Source of the DNA: Pohlia nutans
Taxonomy: Eukaryota; Streptophyta; Bryopsida; Bryales; Mniaceae
Assembly: GCA_022496805.1 (NCBI GenBank)
Contig: CM040103.1
Span: 11,178,001 to 11,242,000 of the forward strand
Direction of reading: 5' to 3'
Length of the DNA stretch: 64,000 bases
The notes under the pieces: generated by a model
Told to the model about the DNA's origin: nothing
The model's input: the letters and a program-made list of their open reading frames with translations, nothing else
Database searches by the model: none
Made by a program: the position numbers and the translations under genes
Shown here: in pieces, positions 53,801 through 64,000 of the stretch
Numbering within the stretch: the first letter of the stretch is position 1
How the letters are laid out: every line of letters begins with the position of its first letter

Positions 53801-56243
53801 GAGTATTATATACCTGGACATTAGCGATATTGTCCCGGTTCCAAATAGGTACAAAGAAGCGGTTGGTAAATCTCATGACTAACTGCAAAAATTACCACAG
53901 ATCACCAGATTACAAAACAACTCCAACAATCGATAGTCTATCACTCAAAAGTCTACTTGAAAGCCCCAAAACGTATAGCCTACCTCAAGGATGAATAGAA
54001 TTGAGCACATGTCTTGCAAAAACACAAATTCCAGTACCCGATACTAAGGCAAGTAGAATATACCAAATTCTGTACAAGTTCTTTCCCCAGATAATGATCA
54101 ATACGGTAAAGTTGATCTTCTGAGAATAGAGCTCCTAGCTCAGAGCTCAAAACTTCAGATGAATCCAAGTCCTTCCCAAAAGGTTTTTCCACAATGACTC
54201 TTGTCCATCCTCCTGTTGAAATAGAGTTAGAACGGATAAGGTGAAATAAAAATAGCATAAACGCACAGACACGCGTCTATTTGACAAAAGATTAAGGCAT
54301 CGAGCTCAGCGAACAAGAGGTTGCAACATGCTGAAAATTGTGACATAAGGTTCAGGGTTTCGTGGATCAGAACCTGGACAGCTAACTGTGTTTAGCATCG
54401 AGAGGAAAGAACCAAAAGTAACTTTATTTAAGACATAAGTGAGATAAAAGAAAGAGTACTTTGATTCATGCAGAGCTTCCGAATCCTTTGGCTCACAAGC
54501 GGATAGACTGAAGGGGGCAAAGCGAAGTAAAAGAGTCGACGAGTGGGATTTTCTTCACGATTTTCCTCCTGTTCAAATTGTGAAATCTCCTTGTTCAAAC
54601 TGATAAAACCTTCATCGGCATCATAAGCCCCGTGTACGTACGTAATCTGCAGAATTATACTTCTAATAAGTACAAATTGATCATGATTCACCAGAAACAT
54701 GGTTGCTCCATGGGATAAATTTGAGAACATGTAGCTTTAGCAAGTGACCTCCTGCTTCTGAAACCATGGAGTTAAATCAACAACACATGGAAAGTAACCA
54801 ACAGTCTTCAAGAAGAATATCTTTTTTACAAGAAACGCTTAGTCAACTGAAGCATAGAATCGATCATCTTCTTTTCTTTAATAATAATGACTCAAGTAGG
54901 AAAACATCCAAAAACATAAATGCCATGAATACCTTACTGAGAAATCGATCGATCAGGCCCTCAGGATTCGGATCTGTCTTATCTATTTTCAAGTACCTGA
55001 AATCACACCCAACATGCAAAAATATTAAGCTACTCCGCAGATAAATGGAAAATATCAAACCAAAATGGTACAACGGTATGCGAATTCGACCTCTAAACGG
55101 AACCCTGAGGTATGACGTACCGTAAAGATAAACGCTGGATCAGCACATAACAAAACAGAAGAATCTCTAGTGACATGATCAAATGAACATCGTCTAAAGA
55201 TCATCCAGTGTGTCCACTGCAGGTTTGCTAATAAGGAAAACTTACCCACGAACTTTCTTCTGCAGTTCCTCGCTAGTCATTTTGGACCTCGCATATCCAA
55301 AGATTTGCAACTCGTTCGGCAAGAAGGCCTGCCATAAAATAATACCTGACTTTCAAACTTATCCTGAGAAAATGAATATGTTTTGGATAACCATAGCCTT
55401 CAAAATTACAATCCCTGTAAGCAGTAGATATCCCTTAAAAGCAATAGCACTAGAACTTCGTTAAAAACTGAGATGTGGACTCACAATAGAGAAAGATTCA
55501 TACAAGTCACATGGTCCGAGAATATCCCACATGACTGATGTGGCGGAACCAGGTACTACTTACTACTCTCTCTATCCCGCTTTAAATGTCCACTTTCGTA
55601 TTTAACACTGGATTACAGCGTCATTTTCATTAATTGAGAATGGAAAGTCAATTTTTATATATATATATCTCAAACATAGGAACTTTCTAAATCAATGTCA
55701 GGTAGTGGAACGATTGCTAAGCATGCCATTGAAGACAAACACAATAATGTGGAGGGACATAATTGTTGAGTATCGATTTAGTTACTATTACTGAACTTAA
55801 GAATTTTTTAAATGAATTCTTCATATGATATTCCTGTTGGCATACCGGCATAACAGAGAATTCCAAAGCACCAAAAAATACGTTGTTTGGATACCATATG
55901 CAAAAATTATGAAAAAGATATGAGGGTACTTAGTTTGTACTACATTGATAGACTTACCACATTGTCAAATGGATACTTATTCAAGACACAATACATACAC
56001 TGGACGGAGGGAGTAAATAAGAGAGATTTATGAGCAAGAATGTACCTGCTTGTAAAGATTGAAAATGGCTGGAAAGGTCTTCTTCTTTGCCAGATCTCCA
56101 GATGCACCGAGCACAACCAGAGAAAGGCAGCCACCAGCCACACTCTTTGATTGAGATGGCTGACCCGACTTAGGGTTTCCAGAAACTGCGAGTGCAACGT
56201 TCCCGACGGCTGGTGGGTCAGCCATCTTAGCAGTAGTTCCCAT
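50867..56243 (-). CDS. G6PD: Glucose-6-phosphate 1-dehydrogenase, cytosolic type, 15 exons, 527 aa
   Basis: Oxidises glucose 6-phosphate to 6-phosphogluconolactone, making NADPH in the first step of the oxidative pentose phosphate pathway. Exons (minus): 56243-56046, 55328-55246, 54996-54933, 54646-54460, 54212-54064, 53882-53814, 53555-53497, 53308-53272, 52663-52592, 52411-52264, 52152-52057, 51932-51862, 51679-51564, 51352-51307, 51055-50867. They sum to 1584 nt, all GT-AG, frame kept. Landmarks: [13 protein letters not shown] (NADP fold), [25 protein letters not shown] (active site), [69 protein letters not shown]. There is no transit peptide, so it is cytosolic like plant G6PD5/6. ATG 56243 is first; ATG 56225 is an alternative. 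Confidence 0.96.
52925..52988. repeat. Perfect 21-bp inverted repeat in G6PDH intron 8
   Basis: CTTCTGAGTCGATTTGATAAA (52925-52945) pairs without mismatch with 52968-52988 across a 22-base loop. Related words (GACTCAGAAG, TTATCAAACCACTCAGAAG) recur at 53005-53065, so a small repeat family or decayed foldback is present in this intron. Confidence 0.85.
55566..56013. mobile_element. Stowaway-like element in G6PDH intron 1
   Basis: Ends CTCTCTCTATCCCGCTT and (other strand) CTCCCTCCGTCCAGTGT, flanked by TA on both sides (55564-55565, 56014-56015). At 448 bp it is long for Stowaway and may contain a second insertion. It fills half of the 717-bp intron 1 and ends about 30 bp from the exon 1 donor. 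Confidence 0.75.
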
Positions 56244-58613
56244 CTCGACAAGACAATCACTTCTTTCTCAGATACTGCTTGGAGCTGATTCGTCGCCTGC
56301 TTGCGAAGTGCACGTCAGGACCTTCGTCAATTTACCAAACCTGTAGCATAGTGGTGAACGTCAGATATGGTCGAAGTATAAAGCCACTGCATTCCTATAC
56401 GTGCACTGCTTGTTAAACGCAGCGTTCATTGTGAAAAGCAACGAAGAATCACTTGCAAGTTCTCATTGATGAATTTCAAACCATATAATGCTACCTCACA
56501 GAGTTGTGAAGTTACAGGTTCCCACATCAGTATGTATTCATTACATGTACAGAAGACACCCTGAACAAACTACAAGCATTCTCACAAGCTTGCAACATCG
56601 ATGAGTCACAAAGAGAGTTGTAACCTTGACACTCAAAACATTTTTTCCGCAGTTATCAGTCACAATGGTCGGTACAATATTTGATTTTCAGACACGAACC
56701 ATTTTTCAATCCTCTCAACTGCTACTGCACAATAATCAAGTCACAGACGGAATTCCAAAGGGCTTGTGAGAGCTACTGTGTATTGCAGTGCTAAAACCTC
56801 GTTTCTACATCCATGAACTAATTTAAAAATAAAATAAAAATGCTCCGTAGAAAGGACGCTCTCAGGCACCAACAAAATCATGAAGTGGCACCAAATCAAC
56901 CGGAAGATGGAGTCATGGCGCCACAGACCAGAGACTGGTATAAGCATTTCCTGATGCCGTTCACCACTTCATCAATCCAATAGTCCTTCCTATATCCGGC
57001 ATCACCTGAAGGTCTTCAGCATGTGGCCATTAAAACTACTTTCTCTCAACCTAATAATCTTTCTAAATTAAGTAGCTCCAGTTGACCTCAGGATCGTGGA
57101 ACCTGAAGAATAAAGGTTCACGATAAGCGAGGGTTTGCGCTGGCGAATGGTGAGGTTCACTTTCCCGATATCGGCAGCGGAACATAGCCGAATACGGGAT
57201 CTATTCAAGCTTATTCATGCATAAGGCTGGTCTAAGTGATTGTTTCGAAAAAAATAGATCCAATCCTCGGCGAATTAATCTAAGCAAGAATCGATCGCTC
57301 AACGAGGCCTGCTCCACAACACAAAAGACAGAGTACCTCTCCGTGTTCACTAAAACCACAGAAAGCAGACGCCCGAACGGCTGAACAAGCGATTGATTAC
57401 ACAGAAACCTAGAAAACTCTACCCCTTCCTCATCTACTTTCTCATCATTCCGAATACTTTTTAATTTTAAAACGCCATAATAATCCAGCTTAAACTTCAA
57501 ACTCCACATCTAAATGATCCAAGGCACAACCAGCCTGAAAACAGCACTCGGCATTAGCAAAGTGAATCCAGTCCAAAGATGTACCTAACTTCATTCCTAA
57601 GACTTTTGTTACCAACATCGCACAACACAAACCATCGATCTTTCAACTAGCCATTGCCATTGAAAATTGAATAAAATCAAATAAAAAAAACTTAACTAAA
57701 TCAAATCCACCTGAACACGTACGGAGTTCCTCCTTCCCCGCGCTCTAAATGGCGATCACGCTCGTTGCAATGAGTTCCCTCTCACTAGAAAATCAAGTGA
57801 AATCCACTAATCACTTCCTCTTGCTTCTGTAAAGGCACAGAATCAGCTTCAAAACGCTCAGGCTAAGCAAAGGATCTCAAATGCAAGCCACACCAACTAC
57901 ATCGCACACAATGAACCGCTCACCAACCATCACCATTATAAAATTGAACGAGACTAAAACAATATTTGCGACGATAAAATCTTTGTCCGTGCGGCTTCAT
58001 CAAAACAGAACGATCGCTCCAACTAGTTCCATTTGACTAATGAAAATCCAACAACATCCGCTTCCTCGAGGAACAAGGGAATATCCAACTTACGATTCGT
58101 CTCATCTAACTAATTCAAGACGGGGAGACGCGGCACACCGGGGTCGAGCAAAGTACCTCAATGAGGATCGATCCAAGGGGAGCCAAGCAGAATGGCATTG
58201 CAAGCGCACAAGCCATTGCAACACAAGCCGCATGAAAAGATGAAGGCCGAAAAATCTCGAACTGATCATCTCCTTTCACACTGCTAGTGGATAAGTGAGT
58301 GATTAGTGACTTCGCGAGTTCTTTCGTACGCTGACGTCTGGCTGACGTGAGCTTCCTCGTGACTTCCTTGGTTAGTTTCTGACTTAGCATTGGGAACGGA
58401 CTCCACGTGGATCATCCTGGTGCGTCCTTGCCACCATCAATGCGGGGGTCAGAGAGGCCCTGAGAGTGCTTTTGGGTAGTGTACCCAATAACCCAAACAT
58501 AATGGCATTTTGAGTTCAAAAATGATGTATATAAAAAATAAATATATAAATTACATCCTCTAAAATTTCCCAACCCATTTATTGGAGTTTTCTATTTTGT
58601 AAAATAATCAATA
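56244..58613. other. Upstream region of G6PDH, no gene recognised
   Basis: Probably holds the leader and promoter. A CTACAG acceptor-like site on the minus strand at about 56340, some 100 bases before the ATG, suggests an intron in the 5' untranslated region. The first exon may lie in the more GC-rich stretch near 58240-58440. I see no separate gene in these 2.4 kb. Confidence 0.4.
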
Positions 58614-58943
58614 TTAACCCCTAAACGTCCCAAAGTCCAGAAACTGAATCATGAGTGGATTCAAAGCCTCGTAACCTTTCCATACAATCTCATATTACTT
58701 TCATCCAAGTCACCTTTGCAAGCCTATTAAATTCTCTACCAATTAGAGTAAATTTCTTGTGATGGGGAGATGTTGATAATATTGGAGAGGCCTACAAATG
58801 CAAGTATGTCAAATTTGTTGGGTAGATTTCATGCATGCAATGATCCTCTCATGTACACCTAATGTACATCTGAGTCATGCTAATATCTATTTTTGAGACT
58901 AGCATCTACTTGTATTCCTAAGATCAATACGTTTAGGGGTTAA
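58614..58943 (+). repeat. TTAA-bounded piggyBac-like MITE, family A copy 3
   Basis: A 330-bp element with TTAA at both ends, collinear over its whole length with 28003-28332 and close in sequence. Opens TTAACCCCTAAACGTCCC and closes ACGTTTAGGGGTTAA. Confidence 0.9.
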
Positions 58944-59639
58944 GTGAGGTGTACACATTAAAAATTTGTATATTCCAAAATCATCTAACCTTTGACCATG
59001 CATAATTCTATGTGTTTTTGTTCAATCATTTTTTATTTTGACAGCCATTTGCTCCATTATGTTATGGAAGTTAGAGACGCAAGTGTGTTTTGAAAAATAT
59101 CCTCCTGCGAAGTCCGAGACGAAATTCCACATGGAACTGGGGAGTGGGGACCCATCAACCAATGCGAATTTGTGCTTTATCCACTTTCTGACCCAGCATG
59201 CAGTAGACCAGAGGAGGCGGAGTTTGGTATGCAGTAATTTAAAGGTCTTCATTAGTATACCGTAACTTAGGATCACAGCTGGGTCGCCACCTCACAAACG
59301 AATATTTAGTATTTTTTTGAAATATTTAGTATTTTTTTTTGTTTCTCAAAAAATAAATTTATTGGTTATTCTTTTTGAGCAAAAAATGATTTAGATTGAC
59401 CCAAAATAGCCCAAAATAGCTTAGAAACAGTAAAATATAGTTAAAAATAATTTATTCTATTCTCATTTTGGTCCTCGTAGTTTCCAATTTTTTACGTTTT
59501 TTATTTTTTGAATTATTTTTTGGCAACCCAGCTATGGTACTAAGGTAGTATATACCAATTATCACGTTTTCACTTTTATTGAGGTTAGAGTCATTTTCAC
59601 TTTTATTTAGGTTGCAGTGGTTGCACCGCAGTAGTGCAC
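58944..59639. other. Gene-free interval
   Basis: No gene. The 75- and 84-codon frames on opposite strands at 59022-59276 overlap each other and match nothing I recognise. Confidence 0.4.
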
Positions 59640-60405
59640 TTAACCCTTTAGTGCCTAGCAAGCCAGATTATGGTCACTGCAACGTCGGAAATGCAAATAA
59701 CAGAGAATCCGTGAAGAATTGGAACTTCAGTTCTGAAGTTTAGATTTGCGCACATACATTACGCACCTTCCAGAAAAAGAAATTTTCAATTTGGAATTGT
59801 ACAACTATCAAAATACCTATCAACAGAACGCAAAAATACTGCAAATACTTGAAAATACAGTAAATACTTACAAATACAACATATGTATAACACGCAATTC
59901 GCTATTTATGCACTTGGTCAAGTGCGTTCATTTCATGAGCAAATCTTGCTTAAAATTTTTTGTGTAAAAATTTCTCTAAAAAACAACCATTTTTGTCGTT
60001 CTACAATTACTTTCATTGTAAACAAACAATTATTTAATTTAATTTTTATTCTTATCTTTATCTTTTATCTTTATCTTTTATTTTATCTTTTCTTTATCTT
60101 GTTTCATTTATCTTATTTCTTTCTTGTCTTCAATTTATTTTCCTTCTTGTCTTCCTTCTTGTCTTCTTCTTTTTCTTCTATTTTTTTTCATTTCTCTTGT
60201 GGCAGCCGCAAATCCTTCGCCCGCACCAAAGACAAAAAAAGAAAAAAGAAAAAGAAAAAAAAAACCCTTTTTTTTTTTAAAAATTTTTTTTATTAGAGTT
60301 CGTCTTCTTTTTTGTTTGGGGCTCATGAACCCTGAAAATAGAAATTTAAAAAAATAAAAATTTAGGGTTCAGCCGGCGGCGGCTGAACCCTAAACGGCGG
60401 AGGCA

Positions 60406-60444
<39 letters not shown>

Positions 60445-60755
60445 TTTTTTTCTATTTTTAGTCTGCTGTGGGCTAGAGGGTGCGCGGCCGCGCACCCTTT
60501 GCCTCATTTTCTCCTCTCCTCCTCTCCTCCTCTCCCTCTCTCCCTCTTCTTCTCTCTCCCCTCTCCCCTCTCCTCATATATATAGGGGAGAGAGAAGAAG
60601 AGGGAGAGAGAAGAAGAGGGAGAGAGAAGAAGAGGGAGAGAGAAGAAGAGGGAGAGAGGGAGAGGAGAGGAGGAGAAGAGAAAATGAGGCAAAGGGTGCG
60701 CGGCCGCGCACCCTCTAGCCCACAACAGACTAAAAATAGAAAAAAAAAAAAAAAA

Positions 60756-60786
<31 letters not shown>

Positions 60787-60897
60787 GTGCCTCCGCCGTT
60801 TAGGGTTCAGCCGCCGCCGGCTGAACCCTAAATTTTTATTTTTTTAAATTTATATTTTCAGGGTTCATGAGCCCCAAACAAAAAAGAAGACGAACTC

Positions 60898-60946
<49 letters not shown>

Positions 60947-61897
60947 TTTTTTTTTCTTTTTTTTTTTCTTTTTTTGTTTTTGGTGCGGGCGAAGGATTTG
61001 CGGCTGCCACAAGAGAAATGAAAAAAAAATAGAAGAAAAAGAAGAAGACAAGAAGGAAGACAAGAAGGAAAATAAATTGAAGACAAAAAAGAAATAAGTT
61101 AAATGAAACAAGATAAAGAAAAGATAAAAGAAAAAATAAAATAAAAGATAAAGATAAAAGATAAAGATAAGAATAAAAATTAAATTAAATAATTGTTTGT
61201 TTACAATGAAAGTAATTGTAGAACGACAAAAATGGTTGTTTTTTAGAGAAATTTTTACGACAATATTTTTAATGCTTCCGGGGACCAAGTGCATGATTAT
61301 ATGGCCAAGTGCGTAAATAGCGAATTGTGTGTTATTGTGTAGTATTTCTTGTGTTTGGAAGTTTGTTATCTTGTTTTATTTTTTTGGATTGTGTTCTCTT
61401 CTTCATCTTCCATTAGTGTGTGTAATCCGATCTTGACTAATGTACCCACTCCTGTCAATTTTCAACGTATAAAATTTTGTCCTAAACCGTACATGGACAA
61501 GTCACTTTCACTTATAAATCTCACAATAATTATGTCTAAGTCTATTTTTGATATGAAAGATTGCAACGGAGAGGTGTTGACATAGGGCATAGCTGAACGT
61601 CTTTGCATTTATTTTTGAAAATTTACCTCAAATTCTATTTAACTTTGAAGTCACACACCCCCCAAAATCTCGTTTTTGAGCGTGCATTATACAGTTCAAA
61701 TACATACTATAATCTTCCGATCCCACCATCGGATGATTCTCAAATTTTAATAAAATGTGTGCTCTCGAGTTGAGAATAGAATTGTACGGTTACTTTCTAA
61801 TTTAACCCATTCTATTTTTGGTAGTCTCAACCACGGTGGAAAAACCCACTGAAATCCAGAGTTGTCTGCTACAGTACCCTAGGCACTAAAGGGTTAA
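59640..61897 (-). repeat. TTAA-bounded piggyBac-like element, family J copy 2, with inserted palindrome
   Basis: TTAA at both ends with TTAACCCTTTAGTGCCTAG termini on both strands (19-base match). Outer parts (59640-59887 and 61335-61897) align with 48627-49439 in reverse. The middle 1.45 kb is an insertion absent from that copy. Confidence 0.9.
59888..61334. mobile_element. 1.4-kb foldback (near-perfect palindrome) inserted in family J element
   Basis: Ends TAACACGCAATTCGCTATTT and (other strand) TAACACACAATTCGCTATTT. The arms (59888-60575 and 60585-61334) are reverse complements, meeting at ATATATATA (60576-60584). Each arm carries, from outside in, TAAACAAACAATTATTTAAT, polypyrimidine stretches, a GGTTCAGCCG-CGGCTGAACC hairpin, long A/T runs, a GGGTGCGCGGCCGCGCACCC hairpin and CTCTCCCTCT repeats. 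No credible coding region; Phe/Leu- and Lys-rich frames reflect homopolymers. Confidence 0.93.
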
Positions 61898-62775
61898 CGC
61901 TGAAAAATGTTTTTCTTTCAAGGGGCAAAAAAACAAAATTAGAGCTCTTCTACATAATACAATAGAGCAATGGGAGTCAACATCCTTTTGCAATGGGACC
62001 ACAGTCTCTAGTTTTAGTTAGAAACTAAATTTTATGTGGCAATGACACGATAGTCCTAAAATTTATGGAATACAAATGACATTTCTTCATTACTTAAAAA
62101 CGTGGATTTAAGTGAAGATTCTTTTTTGATTTAATTTTCAAAAGGATGCTCCATTGAATTGTTCTACTATGCTATGATTCTATGCAAAGGGCCAAAAGTT
62201 TTAAACTTTTCATATGAATGATGAATCCACCCTCAAAAAATATTATGCTTGCAAGGGAAAGATGAGGGGAAAGAGGATGGGAATGAAGAGAGGAAAGAGG
62301 AGGGGAAAGACCATGACATTCTGTCCTTGCTTTGGCTCTACAGTAGATGGTGTGAAATATTCCACACCCCAAGAATACTTCATCAGTAGCTAAGTGGACA
62401 GGTGGAGGCTGAAGGTGATGACCAAAGTGCATAAAGGAAAGGCAGTGAGCATGAAAGCTACTGAATGTTATGACGATGGGAATGAGGAGAGGAAAGAGGA
62501 GGGGCTCTGTAATGGCAGCACTGGCTCATCACCTGCGCTCAACGTGAGCCTGCCAGTGCCGTGATTCTAGATTTGCACAAGAACTTCATTTCTTCAGTGA
62601 AAGGATGAAGCTGATTATATCCATAATATGGATGAAATTTTGAAATAAGGATGAAATGTAGTTTATTCATCCAAAACATTTATTGTAACAGTTTCATCTA
62701 AATTTCGGATGCTGAAGTCATCATACTTGCAGTGCAGTAGTGCGCCCTCCCATATCTTCCAAATTCTATTCATTA
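61898..62775. other. Interval with decayed repeats
   Basis: No gene. GGGAATGA-GAGAGGAAAGAGGAGGGG occurs twice (62279-62306, 62480-62505). Around 61945-62175 a weak inverted pair (AATACAATAGAGCAATGGGA with CCATTGAATTGTTCTA) hints at an old MITE. Confidence 0.4.
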
Positions 62776-63058
62776 AGGTAGAGACACCCATAACCGACAG
62801 GTGACCAAAAACCGATATATTCTAATTTCTAGATTGTGAAAGAACAGATGTACCTCATTTGTACATATCGGTTATGGGTTCTGAAGTACTTTTCACTTTG
62901 AAAAATTGTACAAATTTCAATATTGGGAAATAATTCATGGAAAAATTTGCATTCTCCGCAAAAACTAACTTCCAACCCGGGAAAAATATCACCCTATTAA
63001 TAGCTGGTCCAGAAATAGTGTAGGTAGCTTAAGTTATCGGTTTTAGGTGTCTCGACCT
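62776..63058. mobile_element. TA-flanked Tc1/mariner-like MITE, AGGTAGAGACACC ends
   Basis: The 283-bp element starts AGGTAGAGACACCCATAACC; the other strand's end is AGGTCGAGACACCTAAAACC. TA on both sides (62774-62775, 63059-63060). TA targets fit Tc1/mariner. The ends do not match the autonomous Tc1-like element at 29148. Confidence 0.78.
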
Positions 63059-63253
63059 TAGGTGAGTGGGGGCTTTACAATAGTACAAGGGACTGAAGAA
63101 ATTAATCATTTGTGGGGACGGATGAAATTATGGATATGCCAGCGGACTCCATCTGCCTTCGGTTGGAAGGAACGAGGTCAACTTCCTCGCCTCTGTTCTC
63201 TCACTCTCAAAATCCTTTTCTCCACTCTTAGGGCCACTTCACATAACATAATA

Positions 63254-63672
63254 AGGTAGGAAAACCAAAAACGGTGAAAATAAGGTGATTTGACCAGAAG
63301 GAATGGAGTTAGAAATTATGTGAAATTTTTTTGAGATGAAGAAGAAGAAATGATGAAGAATGCAAGTTGTTTCGTAGTTTTATTCTCCGTAAATAATTAT
63401 CTACAATTTCTCAAAGTGGGAAGTTTGTCAAACCCTTCTTGTATACTAGACTCTTCCTTTTCTACACATGAAAGCACCTAAATCGGTTAATTAATATCAC
63501 AGAAAACCGCACACAAGGCTACTAAAAATTCAAAAAAAATTAGTAATTTTTAGTAAATTTTTAGTAATCCTCGTCATGCAAAAATTCTCCATTTTCGGTC
63601 TACCACCTCCCTGCTTTTAAAAAACTCTAGTGCACGCCTTGAGGGCATTAACCGTTTTTGGTTTCCCTACCT
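63254..63672. mobile_element. TA-flanked Tc1/mariner-like MITE, AGGTAGGAAAACC ends
   Basis: The 419-bp element has ends AGGTAGGAAAACCAAAAACG and (other strand) AGGTAGGGAAACCAAAAACG, flanked by TA on both sides (63252-63253, 63673-63674). Its AGGTAG start and ACC-AAAACCG subterminal pattern relate it to the element 200 bp upstream. Confidence 0.82.
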
Positions 63673-63674
63673 TA

Positions 63675-64000
63675 GAGTAGGTTAGGAAGTCCCTTTTTGA
63701 ACTAGATCGAATGAGCATTTTTTAATGAGATCCAATTTTCACCTTCTACAACAAGTCGTACAATTGGTAGCTGGTGGTTCTTTCTTCAAGAGCCATGCCT
63801 AGAATTTCAGTTTCTCCCATTTTTGTAAGTCCCCATGGTAATTAACTTGCTAGAAGTTTACACTACACATGCTCATAGCCATGTTCATGATGATAGTGAC
63901 TATGGATGCAGGTAACCTGCCAATAACGGAAAAGGGGGACTTCATTAACTACTCCATTATTTTATGTACAATAGGGTTCAGATCCAATTTTCACGGGGTT
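63675..64000. other. Gene-free end of window
   Basis: I see nothing I can support here. Confidence 0.4.

Noticed and set aside
59022..59276. Paired 75- and 84-codon frames on opposite strands
   Set aside because: Mutually overlapping, no homology recognised, no splice or promoter context.
59883..61294. Several 70-150-codon frames rich in Phe/Leu or Lys/Arg
   Set aside because: They lie in the homopolymer- and pyrimidine-rich arms of the palindrome, mirror each other on both strands and have no gene-like composition.

Overview
The window looks like nuclear DNA from a land plant. It holds an intron-rich cytosolic-type glucose-6-phosphate dehydrogenase gene, a MazG-type dCTP pyrophosphatase gene, one further spliced gene, and decayed pieces of a callose synthase and a GT17 glycosyltransferase. 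Two features are unusual for a flowering plant: a Tc1-type (DD34E) transposon, and about eighteen elements that end at TTAA with CCC(C)TAA/CCCTTT termini, like piggyBac. My inference is therefore a non-flowering plant (bryophyte, lycophyte or fern grade). The species cannot be told from the sequence alone.

Layout. 1-1362: a train of TTAA-bounded elements joined end to end. 2517-13073: a Ty3/Gypsy retrotransposon on the minus strand, with a 542-bp 5' LTR, an extra N-terminal ORF, gag-pol with three zinc knuckles, two ORFs between pol and the 3' LTR, and a 3' LTR cut to 191 bp. 13-29 kb: a gene graveyard (GT17, ADP-ribosyltransferase-like and callose synthase remnants) with several small DNA transposons. 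29148-30775: a complete Tc1-like element with a broken transposase. 32942-34902: dCTP pyrophosphatase (minus, 3 exons), with degenerate tandem repeats in intron 1 and a duplicated downstream region. 36-44 kb: gene-free, packed with TTAA elements and a foldback. 45027-47487: a 4-exon gene of unknown function (plus). 50867-56243: G6PDH (minus, 15 exons, 527 aa). 58-64 kb: more TTAA elements, one carrying a 1.4-kb palindrome, and two TA-flanked elements.

Only three cellular genes look intact: the dCTP pyrophosphatase (nucleotide pool cleaning), G6PDH (NADPH supply) and the 372-aa protein. They do not form an operon or an obvious pathway. Most of the rest is transposon-derived. At least six kinds of non-autonomous DNA element can be separated by terminal repeats and target-site duplications: TTAA elements, CACTA-like (3-bp TSD), Tc1/mariner-like (TA), Stowaway-like (TA), a hAT-like candidate, and foldbacks. 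No transposase that could move the TTAA elements is present in the window.
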